A stretch of 64,000 bases of DNA from Fusobacterium ulcerans ATCC 49185 (lineage in GTDB: Bacteria; Fusobacteriota; Fusobacteriia; Fusobacteriales; Fusobacteriaceae), in the NCBI RefSeq assembly GCF_900683735.1, contig NZ_LR215979.1, positions 3,596,001 through 3,660,000 on the forward strand. Direction: 5' to 3'. A program made the position numbers and the translations under genes. The stretch's first letter is position 1; each line of letters opens with the position of its first letter. A model generated the notes under the pieces. The model was not told where the DNA came from. It was given only the letters and a program-made list of their open reading frames with translations, and ran no database searches. Below are positions 26,787 to 35,479 of this stretch, one piece after another.

Positions 26787-27043
26787 ATGAATAAATAAAA
26801 TAAAAAACAAGCAGAAGAGAAAATAGAACTTTTTTGGAATGCTCTTTTTGAAACATTAGATGCTTATGGAAACGTAACATTAAAAGATTGAGGAGTATTT
26901 GCTAAAAAGAAGGAGCTCCAAGAAAGGGATCAATTCTAACTAAAGAAGGTTATTTTTATACTGAGCCAAAAATAGTAATAAAATTTAGAGAAGGAAAAGG
27001 TCTAAGAAAAAGAATAAATGAAAAAACTGAAATTACTGAATAA
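26787..27043 (+). pseudogene. Degenerate HU-family DNA-binding protein gene
   Basis: The reading frame from ATG 26787 gives MNK, a TAA, then NKKQAEEKIELFWNALFE..TLDAYGNVTLKD, a TGA, then GVFAKKK. After a one-base frameshift near 26917 the HU-like sequence resumes as KGAPRKG, then FYTEPKIVIKFREGKGLRKRIN, stopping at 27041. The order (Q-A-E-E-K-x-E-L-F-W, then F-G-x-F, then P-R-x-G, then K-x-x-F-x-x-G-K-x-L) is that of HU proteins. Two nonsense codons, a frameshift, a shortened N-terminus and no ribosome-binding site show that it is decayed. A terminator still follows. Confidence 0.82.
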
Positions 27044-27058
27044 TTTTTTATAGAAAAT

Positions 27059-27093
27059 AAAGACAGCTTTGATTTTAAAGCTGTCTTTTTATA
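27059..27093 (+). terminator. Intrinsic terminator
   Basis: AAAGACAGCTTT and AAAGCTGTCTTT form a 12-bp stem around GATTTT, followed by T. It lies just after the HU pseudogene, a remnant of its former unit or the end of the dehydrogenase transcript. Confidence 0.88.
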
Positions 27094-27188
27094 ATTAAAA
27101 ATTAGAAAAGCTCAATAACTTTAACAGGAATTTTATCATTGTCATTGAATAATTTATCATAGAGAATAAATTCTTTTATATAAAATAG

Positions 27189-27217
27189 TTGAAAAAAGTT
27201 AAAATATGTGTAATAAT
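27189..27217 (+). promoter_or_regulatory. Putative nrd operon promoter
   Basis: TTGAAA at 27189-27194, a 17-bp spacer and AATAAT at 27212-27217. Weak but properly spaced, directly before the putative NrdR boxes. Confidence 0.5.
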
Positions 27218-27265
27218 ATCGCTATATGTTGTAATACGTGTTGATGAATTCACAAGATATTGTAC
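27218..27265 (+). promoter_or_regulatory. Putative tandem NrdR boxes
   Basis: ATCGCTATATGTTGTA (27218-27233) and TCACAAGATATTGTAC (27250-27265) both resemble the 16-bp NrdR box, whose consensus is close to ACACTATATATTGTGT. They are 32 bp apart, about three helical turns, which is the usual arrangement for tandem NrdR boxes before ribonucleotide reductase genes. The first box is the poorer match. Confidence 0.5.
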
Positions 27266-27277
27266 TTAGGAGGAAAA

Positions 27278-27481
27278 ATGATAAAAGTATTTGGTAAAGA
27301 AGGATGTAGTAAATGTGAGTCTTTAAAAAAGACTTTAGATAATAAAGGGATTGAGTATGAATATATTCAGGATTTGAAAACTTTAATGACTGTAGCCAGT
27401 AAGAACAGAATTATGAGTGCACCAGTTATTGAAAGAGATGGGGAATACTATCCAATGGAAAAATTTTTAGAGGTTATATAA
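27278..27481 (+). CDS. Glutaredoxin/NrdH-like thiol reductase
   Basis: 67 residues with a thioredoxin fold. The active-site pair is GKEGCSKCESLKK (Cys8 and Cys11 of the predicted protein), and the cis-Pro region is IMSAPVIERDG. Its stop overlaps the ATG of the reductase alpha subunit (TAATG), so it very likely supplies electrons to that enzyme. AGGAGG lies before ATG 27278. Confidence 0.88.
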   Translation: MIKVFGKEGCSKCESLKKTLDNKGIEYEYIQDLKTLMTVASKNRIMSAPVIERDGEYYPMEKFLEVI

Positions 27482-29727
27482 TGAGAGAAGTAATAAATAG
27501 AGCTGGAATAAGAGAAAATTTAGATATAACAAAAATAAGAGAAAAACTTGTAAGAGCCTGTAAAGGACTTGAAGTCAGTATGGTTGAATTGGAAAGTTAT
27601 ATAGAGTCAATATACCAGGAAAATATAACAACAAAAAAAATACAAGAATCCCTTATAAATCAAGCTGTTACAATGACAAGCTTTGAAGAAAGCGATTGGA
27701 CATATGCAGCTGGAAGGCTTCTTATGATGGAAACTGAAAGAGAAGTTTTTCATAAGAGAGGTTTTTCATATGGAGAGTTCTATAAAACAATAAAAACTCT
27801 TACAGAAAACGGAATATATGACAGCAGACTTCAGGAATATACAGAGGAAGAAATCAATGAACTGGAAAAAGCTATTGATATATCAAGGGATATGTTGTAT
27901 GACTATGCAGGAGCTAATATGTTTACAAATAGATATCTCTTAAAATTTAAGGGGAATATCTATGAGCTTCCACAGGAAGTATTCATGTGTATAGCTATGC
28001 TGTTAGCAATAAATGAAGAGGACAGAGTTGCAGTAGCCAAAAAATTCTATAATGCTTTATCATTAAAAAAAATATCATTAGCTACACCTATTCTGGCAAA
28101 TTTAAGAATACCAAAAGGAAATCTATCATCATGCTTTATCACTGCAATGGATGATAATATAGAATCTATTTTCTATAATATAGACACTATTGCTAAAATA
28201 AGTAAAAGTGGTGGTGGAGTGGGACTTAATATTTCAAGAATCAGAGCTAAGGATTCCATGGTAAATGGATATTATAATGCAAGTGGCGGAGTTGTTCCAT
28301 GGGTAAAAATAGTAAATGACACTGCTGTAGCTGTAAATCAGCAGGGAAGAAGAGCAGGAGCTGTAACAGCAGCCCTTGATTCTTGGCATCTGGATATTGA
28401 GCTGTTCTTAGAGCTTCAGACAGAAAATGGAGATCAAAGAGGAAAAGCTTATGATATATATCCTCAGGTTGTATTATCTGATTTGTTTATGAAAAGAGTG
28501 GAAGATAATTTAGAGTGGACATTGGTAGATCCATATGAAGTACGTAAAAAATATGGAGTAGAATTATGTGAACTTTATGGAGAAAAATTTGAAGAAATTT
28601 ATGATAAATTAGAAAAAGATGATTCTCTGAAGCTTAAAAAAGTAATAAAAGCCAGAGAATTATTTAAAGAAATAATGAAAGTGCAGATAGAAACAGGAAT
28701 GCCTTATATCTTTTTTAAAGATAGAGCAAACCTGATGAATCATAACAGTCATAAAGGAATGATAGGAAATGGAAATCTGTGTATGGAGAGTTTTTCTAAT
28801 TTTTCTCCAAGCAAAAACTTTGCAGAAGAAACTGCAGAAGGAAATGGAATAAGAACTGTAAAGCTGGGAGAAGTTCATACATGTAATCTGGTATCTCTGA
28901 ATATGGCAGAAATAATGAGAGAGGAACTTGAAAGTATAGTTGATACTGCTGTGAGAATGCTTGATAATACTATAGATTTAACAAAAACACCTATAAAGGA
29001 ATCAGATAAACATAATATGAAATATAGAACTATTGGTGTAGGAACTATGGGATTGGCAGATTATTTAGCAAGAGAATTTATGATTTATGATGAGTCAATG
29101 AATGATATAGATGAGCTTTTTGAAGAAATTGCTCTATACAGTATAAAATCATCAGCACTGCTGGCTAAAGACAGAGGAGAATATCCAATGTTTAAAGGGT
29201 CAATGTGGGATAGAGGATTATTTTTCCAGCAAGATAAAGAATGGTATATAAAAAATTCAAAATATGCAGATAAATGGAGTGAAGTATTTGAACTGGTGAA
29301 AAAATATGGAATGCGTAATGGGGAACTTACTGCAATTGCACCTAATACATCAACATCACTTCTTATGGGGGCAACAGCTTCAGTTAATCCTACATTCTCA
29401 AGATTCTATATAGAAAAAAATCAAAAGGGAGCTGTGCCAAGAGTAGTAAAATATTTGAAGGACAGAGCATGGTTCTATCCAGAATTTAAAAATGTAAATC
29501 CTCAGACATATGTAAAGATAATGAGCAGAATAGGAAAGTGGACTACTCAGGGAGTTTCAATGGAATTGATTTTTGATTTGAATAAGGATATAAGAGCAAA
29601 GGATATCTATGATACTCTTATGACAGCATGGAAAAATGGCTGCAAATCAGTTTACTATATAAGAACAATTCAGAAAAATACTAATATAATGAATGAAAAA
29701 GAGGAGTGTGAAAGCTGCAGTGGATAG
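27481..29727 (+). CDS. nrdA: Class I ribonucleoside-diphosphate reductase, alpha subunit
   Basis: Reduces ribonucleoside diphosphates to deoxyribonucleotides with the NrdB radical. It has 748 residues. The N-terminus carries an ATP-cone-like allosteric domain (about 1-90). Substrate-site motifs include GNLSSCFITAMDD (first redox Cys), SGGGVGLNIS, GNGNLCMES (catalytic radical Cys, near 430-436) and PNTSTSLLMGATASVNPTFS. The C-terminal tail ends ECESCSG with the shuttle Cys pair. It is translationally coupled to the thiol reductase before it and overlaps nrdB. Confidence 0.96.
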   Translation: MREVINRAGIRENLDITKIREKLVRACKGLEVSMVELESYIESIYQENITTKKIQESLINQAVTMTSFEESDWTYAAGRLLMMETEREVFHKRGFSYGEFYKTIKTLTENGIYDSRLQEYTEEEINELEKAIDISRDMLYDYAGANMFTNRYLLKFKGNIYELPQEVFMCIAMLLAINEEDRVAVAKKFYNALSLKKISLATPILANLRIPKGNLSSCFITAMDDNIESIFYNIDTIAKISKSGGGVGLNISRIRAKDSMVNGYYNASGGVVPWVKIVNDTAVAVNQQGRRAGAVTAALDSWHLDIELFLELQTENGDQRGKAYDIYPQVVLSDLFMKRVEDNLEWTLVDPYEVRKKYGVELCELYGEKFEEIYDKLEKDDSLKLKKVIKARELFKEIMKVQIETGMPYIFFKDRANLMNHNSHKGMIGNGNLCMESFSNFSPSKNFAEETAEGNGIRTVKLGEVHTCNLVSLNMAEIMREELESIVDTAVRMLDNTIDLTKTPIKESDKHNMKYRTIGVGTMGLADYLAREFMIYDESMNDIDELFEEIALYSIKSSALLAKDRGEYPMFKGSMWDRGLFFQQDKEWYIKNSKYADKWSEVFELVKKYGMRNGELTAIAPNTSTSLLMGATASVNPTFSRFYIEKNQKGAVPRVVKYLKDRAWFYPEFKNVNPQTYVKIMSRIGKWTTQGVSMELIFDLNKDIRAKDIYDTLMTAWKNGCKSVYYIRTIQKNTNIMNEKEECESCSG

Positions 29728-30754
29728 AAAAAAACTTTTTAATCCTCTAGGAGATGATTCTCTGTCTAAAAGAAGAGTAATAAAAGGTGACAGTACAAAT
29801 ATATTTAATCTTAACAATGTTAAATATCAATGGGCAAACCAGCTTTATAGAACAATGATGGGAAATTTCTGGATACCAGAAAAAATAGACTTAACACAAG
29901 ATAAAAATGACTATAAAAATCTGACAGATCAGGAAAAGGAAGCTTATGATGGGATTTTATCATTTTTAATATTTCTTGACAGTATTCAGACTAATAATAT
30001 TCCAAATGTATGTGACTATATAACAGCTCCCGAAATAAATCTAATACTTTCTATACAGACATTTCAGGAAGCGATACATTCTCAATCTTATCAATATATA
30101 ATAGAATCTATTCTTCCCAAAGAAGTAAGAAATTCCATATATGATAAATGGAGAGAAGATAAAATTTTATTTGAAAGAAATAAATATATTGCTGAAATGT
30201 ATCAGAAGTTTTTGGAAAATTCTAATGATGAAAATTTCTCAAAGGTTATAATAGCAGATTATCTTTTAGAAGCAATATACTTCTATAATGGATTTAATTT
30301 CTTTTATCTTTTGGCAAGCAGAAACAGAATGATGGGAACATCAGATATAATAAGGCTTATAAATAGAGATGAATTATCTCATGTAGTTATTTTTCAGCAT
30401 TTATTAAAAGAAATAAGAAATGAAAATCCAGATTTTTTTAATGATGAAGAAATCTATGATATGTTTAGAAAAGCAGTGGAACAGGAAATAAACTGGACTA
30501 ATCACATAATAGGAAATCAGATTTTGGGAATAACAGAGGAAACAACAGAGCAATACACGAAATGGCTGGCTAATGAAAGATTGAGAAGCATTGGGCTGAA
30601 GCCAATATATGAAGAATTCAATAAAAATCCATATAAACATTTGACAAAGTTTGCAGATACAGAAGGAGAAGGAAATGTTAAAGCAAACTTCTTTGAAGGT
30701 ACAGTGACAAGCTACAATATGAGCTCATCTATAGATGGGTGGGATGAAATATAA
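29720..30754 (+). CDS. nrdB: Class I ribonucleotide reductase, beta (radical-generating) subunit
   Basis: About 344 residues. All six metal ligands and the radical Tyr can be placed: Asp in FLDSIQTNN, Glu, His and Tyr in EAIHSQSYQY, Glu in LLEAIYFYN, and Glu/His in RDELSHVVIF. This fits a Tyr-radical dimetal (Ia/Ib-like) enzyme rather than the Tyr-less Ic type. The start is uncertain: GTG 29720 gives MDRKKLFNPLG, the usual N-terminus, and lies after GAGGAG. An ATG at 29693 is also in frame but has no ribosome-binding site. It overlaps nrdA. Confidence 0.94.
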   Translation: MDRKKLFNPLGDDSLSKRRVIKGDSTNIFNLNNVKYQWANQLYRTMMGNFWIPEKIDLTQDKNDYKNLTDQEKEAYDGILSFLIFLDSIQTNNIPNVCDYITAPEINLILSIQTFQEAIHSQSYQYIIESILPKEVRNSIYDKWREDKILFERNKYIAEMYQKFLENSNDENFSKVIIADYLLEAIYFYNGFNFFYLLASRNRMMGTSDIIRLINRDELSHVVIFQHLLKEIRNENPDFFNDEEIYDMFRKAVEQEINWTNHIIGNQILGITEETTEQYTKWLANERLRSIGLKPIYEEFNKNPYKHLTKFADTEGEGNVKANFFEGTVTSYNMSSSIDGWDEI

Positions 30755-30776
30755 TAGAGTAAAAAATTTTTTTATG

Positions 30777-30811
30777 GAAAAGGTTTCAAGATAAAATTGA
30801 AGCCTTTTTTA
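30777..30811 (+). terminator. Terminator of the nrd operon
   Basis: AAAGG.TTCAA and TTGAA.CCTTT form the stem around GATAAAA, followed by T. Confidence 0.85.
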
Positions 30812-31007
30812 TTTTGTAGAAAATTATAGAGAATTGAGAAAGATACAAGTTTATACTTGTTGAAAGGTGTATAAAATGCGATTTTACATTTTTATGAATT
30901 TTTAATACTATATAGCTATAAGGAAGATAGATTGAGATTTGAAACTATAGTTTTAATTAGTGGTATGGTTCTAAGGGTATTTTTAATTTGGGGTTGGACT
31001 TGGAGGG

Positions 31008-31244
31008 ATGAAAATGAAAGAAATGACTAATTTAGATATTATATTTGAAATGTATGAAAAACCATATATAAAAAAAGAGGAAGAGAAAAAAAGCAGTTAT
31101 TATGAAATAACCAATTTTGATATCATACTTTATGCATCTAAAAAAATTGAAGAAAGAACTGAAATGAGAAAGAAAATAGAAAAGAATAAATCTGATGAAA
31201 TGAAAGGTTCTTTTTTCAATGGAAGATTGGGAACAAGTAGATAA
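31008..31244 (+). CDS. Small charged protein of unknown function
   Basis: 78 residues, rich in Lys and Glu. A short motif is repeated: TNLDIIFEMYEK near residue 7 and TNFDIILYASKK near residue 35. There is no membrane segment and no Cys. TTGGAGGG before ATG 31008 is a good ribosome-binding site and a terminator follows, so I consider it a real gene. I do not recognise a family. Confidence 0.65.
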   Translation: MKMKEMTNLDIIFEMYEKPYIKKEEEKKSSYYEITNFDIILYASKKIEERTEMRKKIEKNKSDEMKGSFFNGRLGTSR

Positions 31245-31253
31245 TTTTATAAA

Positions 31254-31291
31254 TCAGATCTGATATTTACAAAATATCAGGTCTTTTTTAT
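31254..31291 (+). terminator. Intrinsic terminator
   Basis: AGATCTGATATTT and AAATATCAGGTCT form a 13-bp stem with one G-U pair, followed by six T. Confidence 0.88.
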
Positions 31292-31628
31292 TTTTTGTAA
31301 AACGAATTAGATATAAAATTAACAAAAAAAATATAAAAATAAAATTGCATAAATTATATAAATAGAAAATGATAAAAACCAAATTAGTTAGATTTTTTAT
31401 AAATAAATATCTTAAATTCTTGATGTATATTTTTTCAAAAAATAAATAAATGAAATTTAAATTCTATTCAACTAAAATAATGGTTGACATACGTTGTGTA
31501 AAGGAGTATAATCCTAACAATATCAAAAAGTTTTGTAACTCATGTACTTAAATAATGGTACTTTTTTATTGCGTGTATCAATAAGAATAGAGATTACTAA
31601 GAAGATAATTAAATTTAAGGGGGAACTT
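31292..31628 (+). promoter_or_regulatory. Promoter region of the DUF3798 ABC operon
   Basis: TTGACA at 31484-31489, a 17-bp spacer and TATAAT at 31507-31512 form a strong promoter. The roughly 110-base leader to ATG 31629 includes a weak hairpin (GTAC/GTAC near 31535-31552) followed by a T run, which could be an attenuator. The part before 31480 is AT-rich and I see nothing in it. Confidence 0.7.
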
Positions 31629-32804
31629 ATGAAAAAATATTTTGTTGTATTTTTTGTGTTTTTATTTTCAGTATTAAGCTTTGCAGCTGATTACCACATT
31701 GGAGTGGTAAGCGGAACTGTATCTCAATCAGAAGACAGCCTTCGTGGAGCTGAAGAACTAATAAAAATGTATGGTTCAAGCGATAAAGGTGGAATGGTAA
31801 CTCATGTTACTTATCCAGATAACTTTATGCAGGAAATGGAAACTACTATTTCTCAAATGGTAGGATTGGCAGATGATCCTCAAATGAAAGTTATACTGGT
31901 AGCAGAAGCTATTCCTGGAACTGTTGAAGCTTTCAGAAGAATAAGAGAAAAAAGACCTGATATACTATTAATAGCCAATGCACCTCATGAAGATCCTGAA
32001 ATTATAAGTGACGCAGCTGATTTAGTAACTAACCCAGATAACGTAGCAAGAGGATATTTAATTGTAAAAGCTGCTAAAGAGATGGGAGCTACTAAATTTA
32101 TGCATATATCTTTCCCAAGACATTTAAGCTATGAATTATTATCAAGAAGAAGAAATATAATGGCAGAAACTGCTAAGGATCTTGGAATGGAGTTTATAGA
32201 TATGTCAGCTCCAGACCCAGTAAGTGATGTTGGAGTAGCAGGAGCTCAACAATATATATTAGAGCAAGTACCTAACTGGTTAGAAAAATATGGTAAAGAT
32301 ACAGCATTCTTTGCAACAAATGATGCTCATACTGAGCCATTATTAAAAAGAGTAGCTGAGGTTGGAGGATACTTTGTAGAAGCTGACTTACCATCTCCTA
32401 CAATGGGGTACCCTGGAGCTTTAGGAATAAAATTCTCTGAAGATGAAAAAGGGAATTGGCCAAAAATATTAAAGAAAGTTGAAGATACAGTAGTAGCAAA
32501 AGGTGGAGCTGGAAGAATGGGAACATGGGCTTATTCATATAACTTTATTTCTGTAATTGCTTTAGGAGAACATGCAAGAGCAGTTGTAGAAAAAGGTGTA
32601 GATGCTACTGATTTCGACTCTATCATGGATTCATTGAAAAAATTTACTCCAGGTGCTGGATGGAACGGAAGCAACTATACAGATGTTAATGGAGTAGAGA
32701 AAGATAACTTCTACTTATTATATCAAGACACTTATGTTTTAGGAAAAGGTTACATGAATATGACTAATGAAACTGTTCCTGAAAAATATTTCAAAATAAA
32801 ATAA
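31629..32804 (+). CDS. DUF3798-type ABC transporter substrate-binding protein
   Basis: 391 residues. A signal peptide (about 1-19, ending LSVLSFAAD) is followed by a periplasmic type-1-like binding fold: YHIGVVSGTVSQSEDSLRGAEE, then VILVAEAIPGTVEAFRRIRE, DILLIANAPHEDPE, KFMHISFPRHLSYEL and FFATNDAHTEPLLKRV. I match it to the DUF3798 family. Its neighbours are a double ATPase and two BPD_transp_2 permeases, so it delivers an unknown solute, probably a sugar- or nucleoside-like compound, to that importer. AAGGGGGAAC precedes the ATG. A hairpin separates it from the ATPase gene. Confidence 0.82.
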   Translation: MKKYFVVFFVFLFSVLSFAADYHIGVVSGTVSQSEDSLRGAEELIKMYGSSDKGGMVTHVTYPDNFMQEMETTISQMVGLADDPQMKVILVAEAIPGTVEAFRRIREKRPDILLIANAPHEDPEIISDAADLVTNPDNVARGYLIVKAAKEMGATKFMHISFPRHLSYELLSRRRNIMAETAKDLGMEFIDMSAPDPVSDVGVAGAQQYILEQVPNWLEKYGKDTAFFATNDAHTEPLLKRVAEVGGYFVEADLPSPTMGYPGALGIKFSEDEKGNWPKILKKVEDTVVAKGGAGRMGTWAYSYNFISVIALGEHARAVVEKGVDATDFDSIMDSLKKFTPGAGWNGSNYTDVNGVEKDNFYLLYQDTYVLGKGYMNMTNETVPEKYFKIK

Positions 32805-32805
32805 T

Positions 32806-32832
32806 AAGGGAGGGGTAATCCCCCTCCTTTAA
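32806..32832 (+). terminator. GC-rich hairpin between binding-protein and ATPase genes
   Basis: AAGGGAGGGG and CCCC.CTCCTTT pair around TAAT, followed by a short T run. This position suggests partial termination or mRNA stabilisation, which would give more binding protein than membrane components. Confidence 0.75.
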
Positions 32833-32850
32833 TTTTCAAGGGGTGAAAAT

Positions 32851-34446
32851 GTGGATAAAGTATTATTGAAAATAGAGGGGCTTTCAAAGTCTTTTGGAGA
32901 AAATGTAGTATTAAAAGATATAAATTTGGAGGTTAAACCTGGTGAAATAGTAGGACTGGTAGGAGAAAATGGAGCTGGAAAATCTACTTTGATGAAGGCT
33001 ATTTTTGGTATGCCAGTTATTTCAGAAACAGGAGGGTATGGAGGAAAAATAATCTTCAATGGAGAAGAAACTCATTTTAAATCTCCATTTGATGCTCTTG
33101 CTGTAGGAATAGGAATGGTTCATCAGGAATTTTCTTTAATACCTGGGTTTAAAGCAAATGAAAATATAGTTTTAAATAGAGAGTCTACTGCCAACAGCTT
33201 TCTGGAAGGTTTTTTTGGGGAAAGAATAAGAAGTATAGATTCAAAGAATATAGAGGAAAGAGCAGATAATGCAATTTCTCAACTGGGTATAGAAATAGAT
33301 CCTAATACTGTTATCAGTGAAATGCCAGTGGCACACAAACAATTTACAGAGATAGCTCGTGAAATAGAAAGAGAGAAAACAAAACTTCTGGTATTAGATG
33401 AGCCTACTGCTGTTTTAACAGAGGAAGAGGCAAAAGTATTGCTTGAAACTATGAGAAGATTATCTGAAAAAGGAATTGCTATAATATTTATTACACATAG
33501 GCTGAATGAAATAATGGATGTATGTGATACAGTTGTAGTTTTGAGAGATGGGCTTTTAATCAATGCTGTAAATACAAAAGAAACAAATGTAAATCAGATA
33601 ACAGAATGGATGATAGGAAGAAAAATGGGAGAGTCTGAAGAGAAAGTTGAAACTTTAGATGAAAACAAAGAAACTATTCTTTCTGTAAAAAATTTCTGGG
33701 TGGATATGCCAGGAGAAATGGTCAAAGGTCTGAACCTTAATATTAAAAAAGGGGAGATATTAGGACTGGGAGGTATGGCTGGTCAGGGTAAAATAGGAAT
33801 AGCTAATGGAATAATGGGACTGTATGATGCAAGTGGAAAAGTAGAGTTTAAAGGACAGGGTATTAAATTAAACAATCCTAATAATCCATTAGAAAAAGGA
33901 ATATTTTTTGTTTCAGAGGACAGAAAAGGAGTAGGGCTGCTTCTTGAAAGTTCTATTGAAGAAAATATAGCCTATCCAGCTATGCAGATACAAAAAAAAT
34001 TCTTCAAGAAGAGATTTGGAGGCTTGTTCAATCTTGCAGATGAAGAAGCAATGAAGGAAAATGCTCAGGACTATATAAAGAAACTGGAAATAAGATGTAT
34101 GAGTGAAAAACAGAAAGTTCAGGAGTTAAGTGGAGGAAATCAACAGAAAGTATGTCTGGCAAAAGCTTTCACTATGGACCCTGAAGTTTTATTCGTATCA
34201 GAACCTACAAGAGGAATAGATGTAGGAGCTAAAAAATTAGTTTTGGATACTTTGAAAGAGTATAACTCAACTAAGGGAACAACTATAATAATAACATCTT
34301 CTGAAATAGAAGAGCTAAGAAGTGTATGTGACAGAATCGCAATAATAAATGAAGGAAGAGTTGCTGGAATACTACCACCTACAGCAGATATATTAGAATT
34401 TGGAAAAATGATGGTAGGAGTATCAGAGGAGGGAAACAATGAATAA
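32851..34446 (+). CDS. ABC transporter ATP-binding protein with two nucleotide-binding domains
   Basis: 531 residues. The first domain (about 5-245) has Walker A GENGAGKST, signature-region MPVAHKQFTEIAREIE, Walker B LLVLDEPTAVLT and the switch His in FITHRLNE. The second (about 265-520) has a degenerate Walker A GMAGQGKIGI, an intact signature LSGGNQQK and LFVSEPTRGID. This arrangement is typical of sugar/nucleoside importers of the RbsA/NupA type. It energises the two permeases encoded next. GTG start at 32851 after AAGGGGTG; the out-of-frame ATG two bases before is ignored. Confidence 0.93.
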   Translation: MDKVLLKIEGLSKSFGENVVLKDINLEVKPGEIVGLVGENGAGKSTLMKAIFGMPVISETGGYGGKIIFNGEETHFKSPFDALAVGIGMVHQEFSLIPGFKANENIVLNRESTANSFLEGFFGERIRSIDSKNIEERADNAISQLGIEIDPNTVISEMPVAHKQFTEIAREIEREKTKLLVLDEPTAVLTEEEAKVLLETMRRLSEKGIAIIFITHRLNEIMDVCDTVVVLRDGLLINAVNTKETNVNQITEWMIGRKMGESEEKVETLDENKETILSVKNFWVDMPGEMVKGLNLNIKKGEILGLGGMAGQGKIGIANGIMGLYDASGKVEFKGQGIKLNNPNNPLEKGIFFVSEDRKGVGLLLESSIEENIAYPAMQIQKKFFKKRFGGLFNLADEEAMKENAQDYIKKLEIRCMSEKQKVQELSGGNQQKVCLAKAFTMDPEVLFVSEPTRGIDVGAKKLVLDTLKEYNSTKGTTIIITSSEIEELRSVCDRIAIINEGRVAGILPPTADILEFGKMMVGVSEEGNNE

Positions 34447-35479
34447 TATAAAAACTATGTTGAAGAATGCAGGGTGGCCTAGAATAATAATAGCTCTGTT
34501 TCTTTTATCTATGTATGTAGTTTCTCCCTTTATAGGAATAAATTTAAAATCAGCTTTAGGAGATACATTAGTAAGATTTGGAATGAATGCAATATTAGTT
34601 TTATCTCTTGTACCAATGATACAGTCTGGAACAGGACTAAATTTTGGAATGCCTCTAGGAGTAGAAGCGGGACTTTTGGGAGCTGTAATAAGTATAGAGA
34701 TTGGACTTAGTGGATTTGCAGGTTTTATAGGAGCAATAATAATATCAATACCCTTTGCTGTTTTATTTGGATGGTTATATGGACATATCCTTAATAAAGT
34801 AAAAGGTGGAGAGATGATGATTGCTACATATATTGGATTCTCATCTGTTGCTGTCATGTGTATAATGTGGCTTGTTCTTCCATTTAAAAGTCAGGATATG
34901 ATCTGGGCTTATGGAGGGGAAGGACTTCGTACAACTATCAGCGTTGAGAGCCACTGGCATAGAATTCTTGACAAGGTGCTCCATATGCCTAGTGATATGC
35001 TTCCAGTGGGAGAAATAGTATTTTTTGCTATTTTGGCTTTTGGAATGTGGGTATTTTTCAGATCAAGAACAGGTTATGCAATGAAGGCTGTTGGAACTAA
35101 TGATAAATTTGCAAAGGCAACTGGAATCAATATAGATAAGATAAGAATAAAATCTGTTGTTATGTCTACAGTACTAGCAGCAGTTGGAATAGTAGTATAT
35201 CAGCAAAGTTTTGGATTTGTACAGTTATATCTTGCACCATTTTATATGGCATTCCCTGCTATAGCAGCAATTCTTATAGGGGGAGCCTCTGTAAATAAAG
35301 TTACTATTGTCAATGTTATAGTTGGAACATTTCTATTTCAAGGGATACTGACAATGACACCTACAGTTGTTAATAATATAATCCAGACAGATATGTCAGA
35401 AACAATAAGAATTATAGTATCTAATGGAATGATATTATATGCTTTGACAAGAAAGGAAGGTGCTGGAAGTGGAAAATAA
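34439..35479 (+). CDS. ABC transporter permease (BPD_transp_2 family), first subunit
   Basis: 346 residues with about eight to ten membrane helices. Family motifs are GLNFGMPLGVEAGLLGA and FRSRTGYAMKAVGTNDKFAKATGIN, the cytoplasmic loop that contacts the ATPase. The C-terminal IAAILIGGASVNK is typical of branched-chain/ribose-type permeases. It overlaps the ATPase gene by 8 bp and the second permease by 11 bp. The two permeases should form a heterodimer in the inner membrane. Confidence 0.92.
   Translation: MNNIKTMLKNAGWPRIIIALFLLSMYVVSPFIGINLKSALGDTLVRFGMNAILVLSLVPMIQSGTGLNFGMPLGVEAGLLGAVISIEIGLSGFAGFIGAIIISIPFAVLFGWLYGHILNKVKGGEMMIATYIGFSSVAVMCIMWLVLPFKSQDMIWAYGGEGLRTTISVESHWHRILDKVLHMPSDMLPVGEIVFFAILAFGMWVFFRSRTGYAMKAVGTNDKFAKATGINIDKIRIKSVVMSTVLAAVGIVVYQQSFGFVQLYLAPFYMAFPAIAAILIGGASVNKVTIVNVIVGTFLFQGILTMTPTVVNNIIQTDMSETIRIIVSNGMILYALTRKEGAGSGK

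Noticed and set aside
29693-29720. ATG start of nrdB at 29693
   Set aside because: No ribosome-binding site precedes it; GTG 29720 gives the usual N-terminus. Kept only as an alternative.
31505-31560. Start of a purine riboswitch (TATAATCCTAA block) before the DUF3798 operon
   Set aside because: The block is explained by the -10 box, and the rest of the aptamer (TTTCTACC junction, paired P2/P3 loops) is absent.
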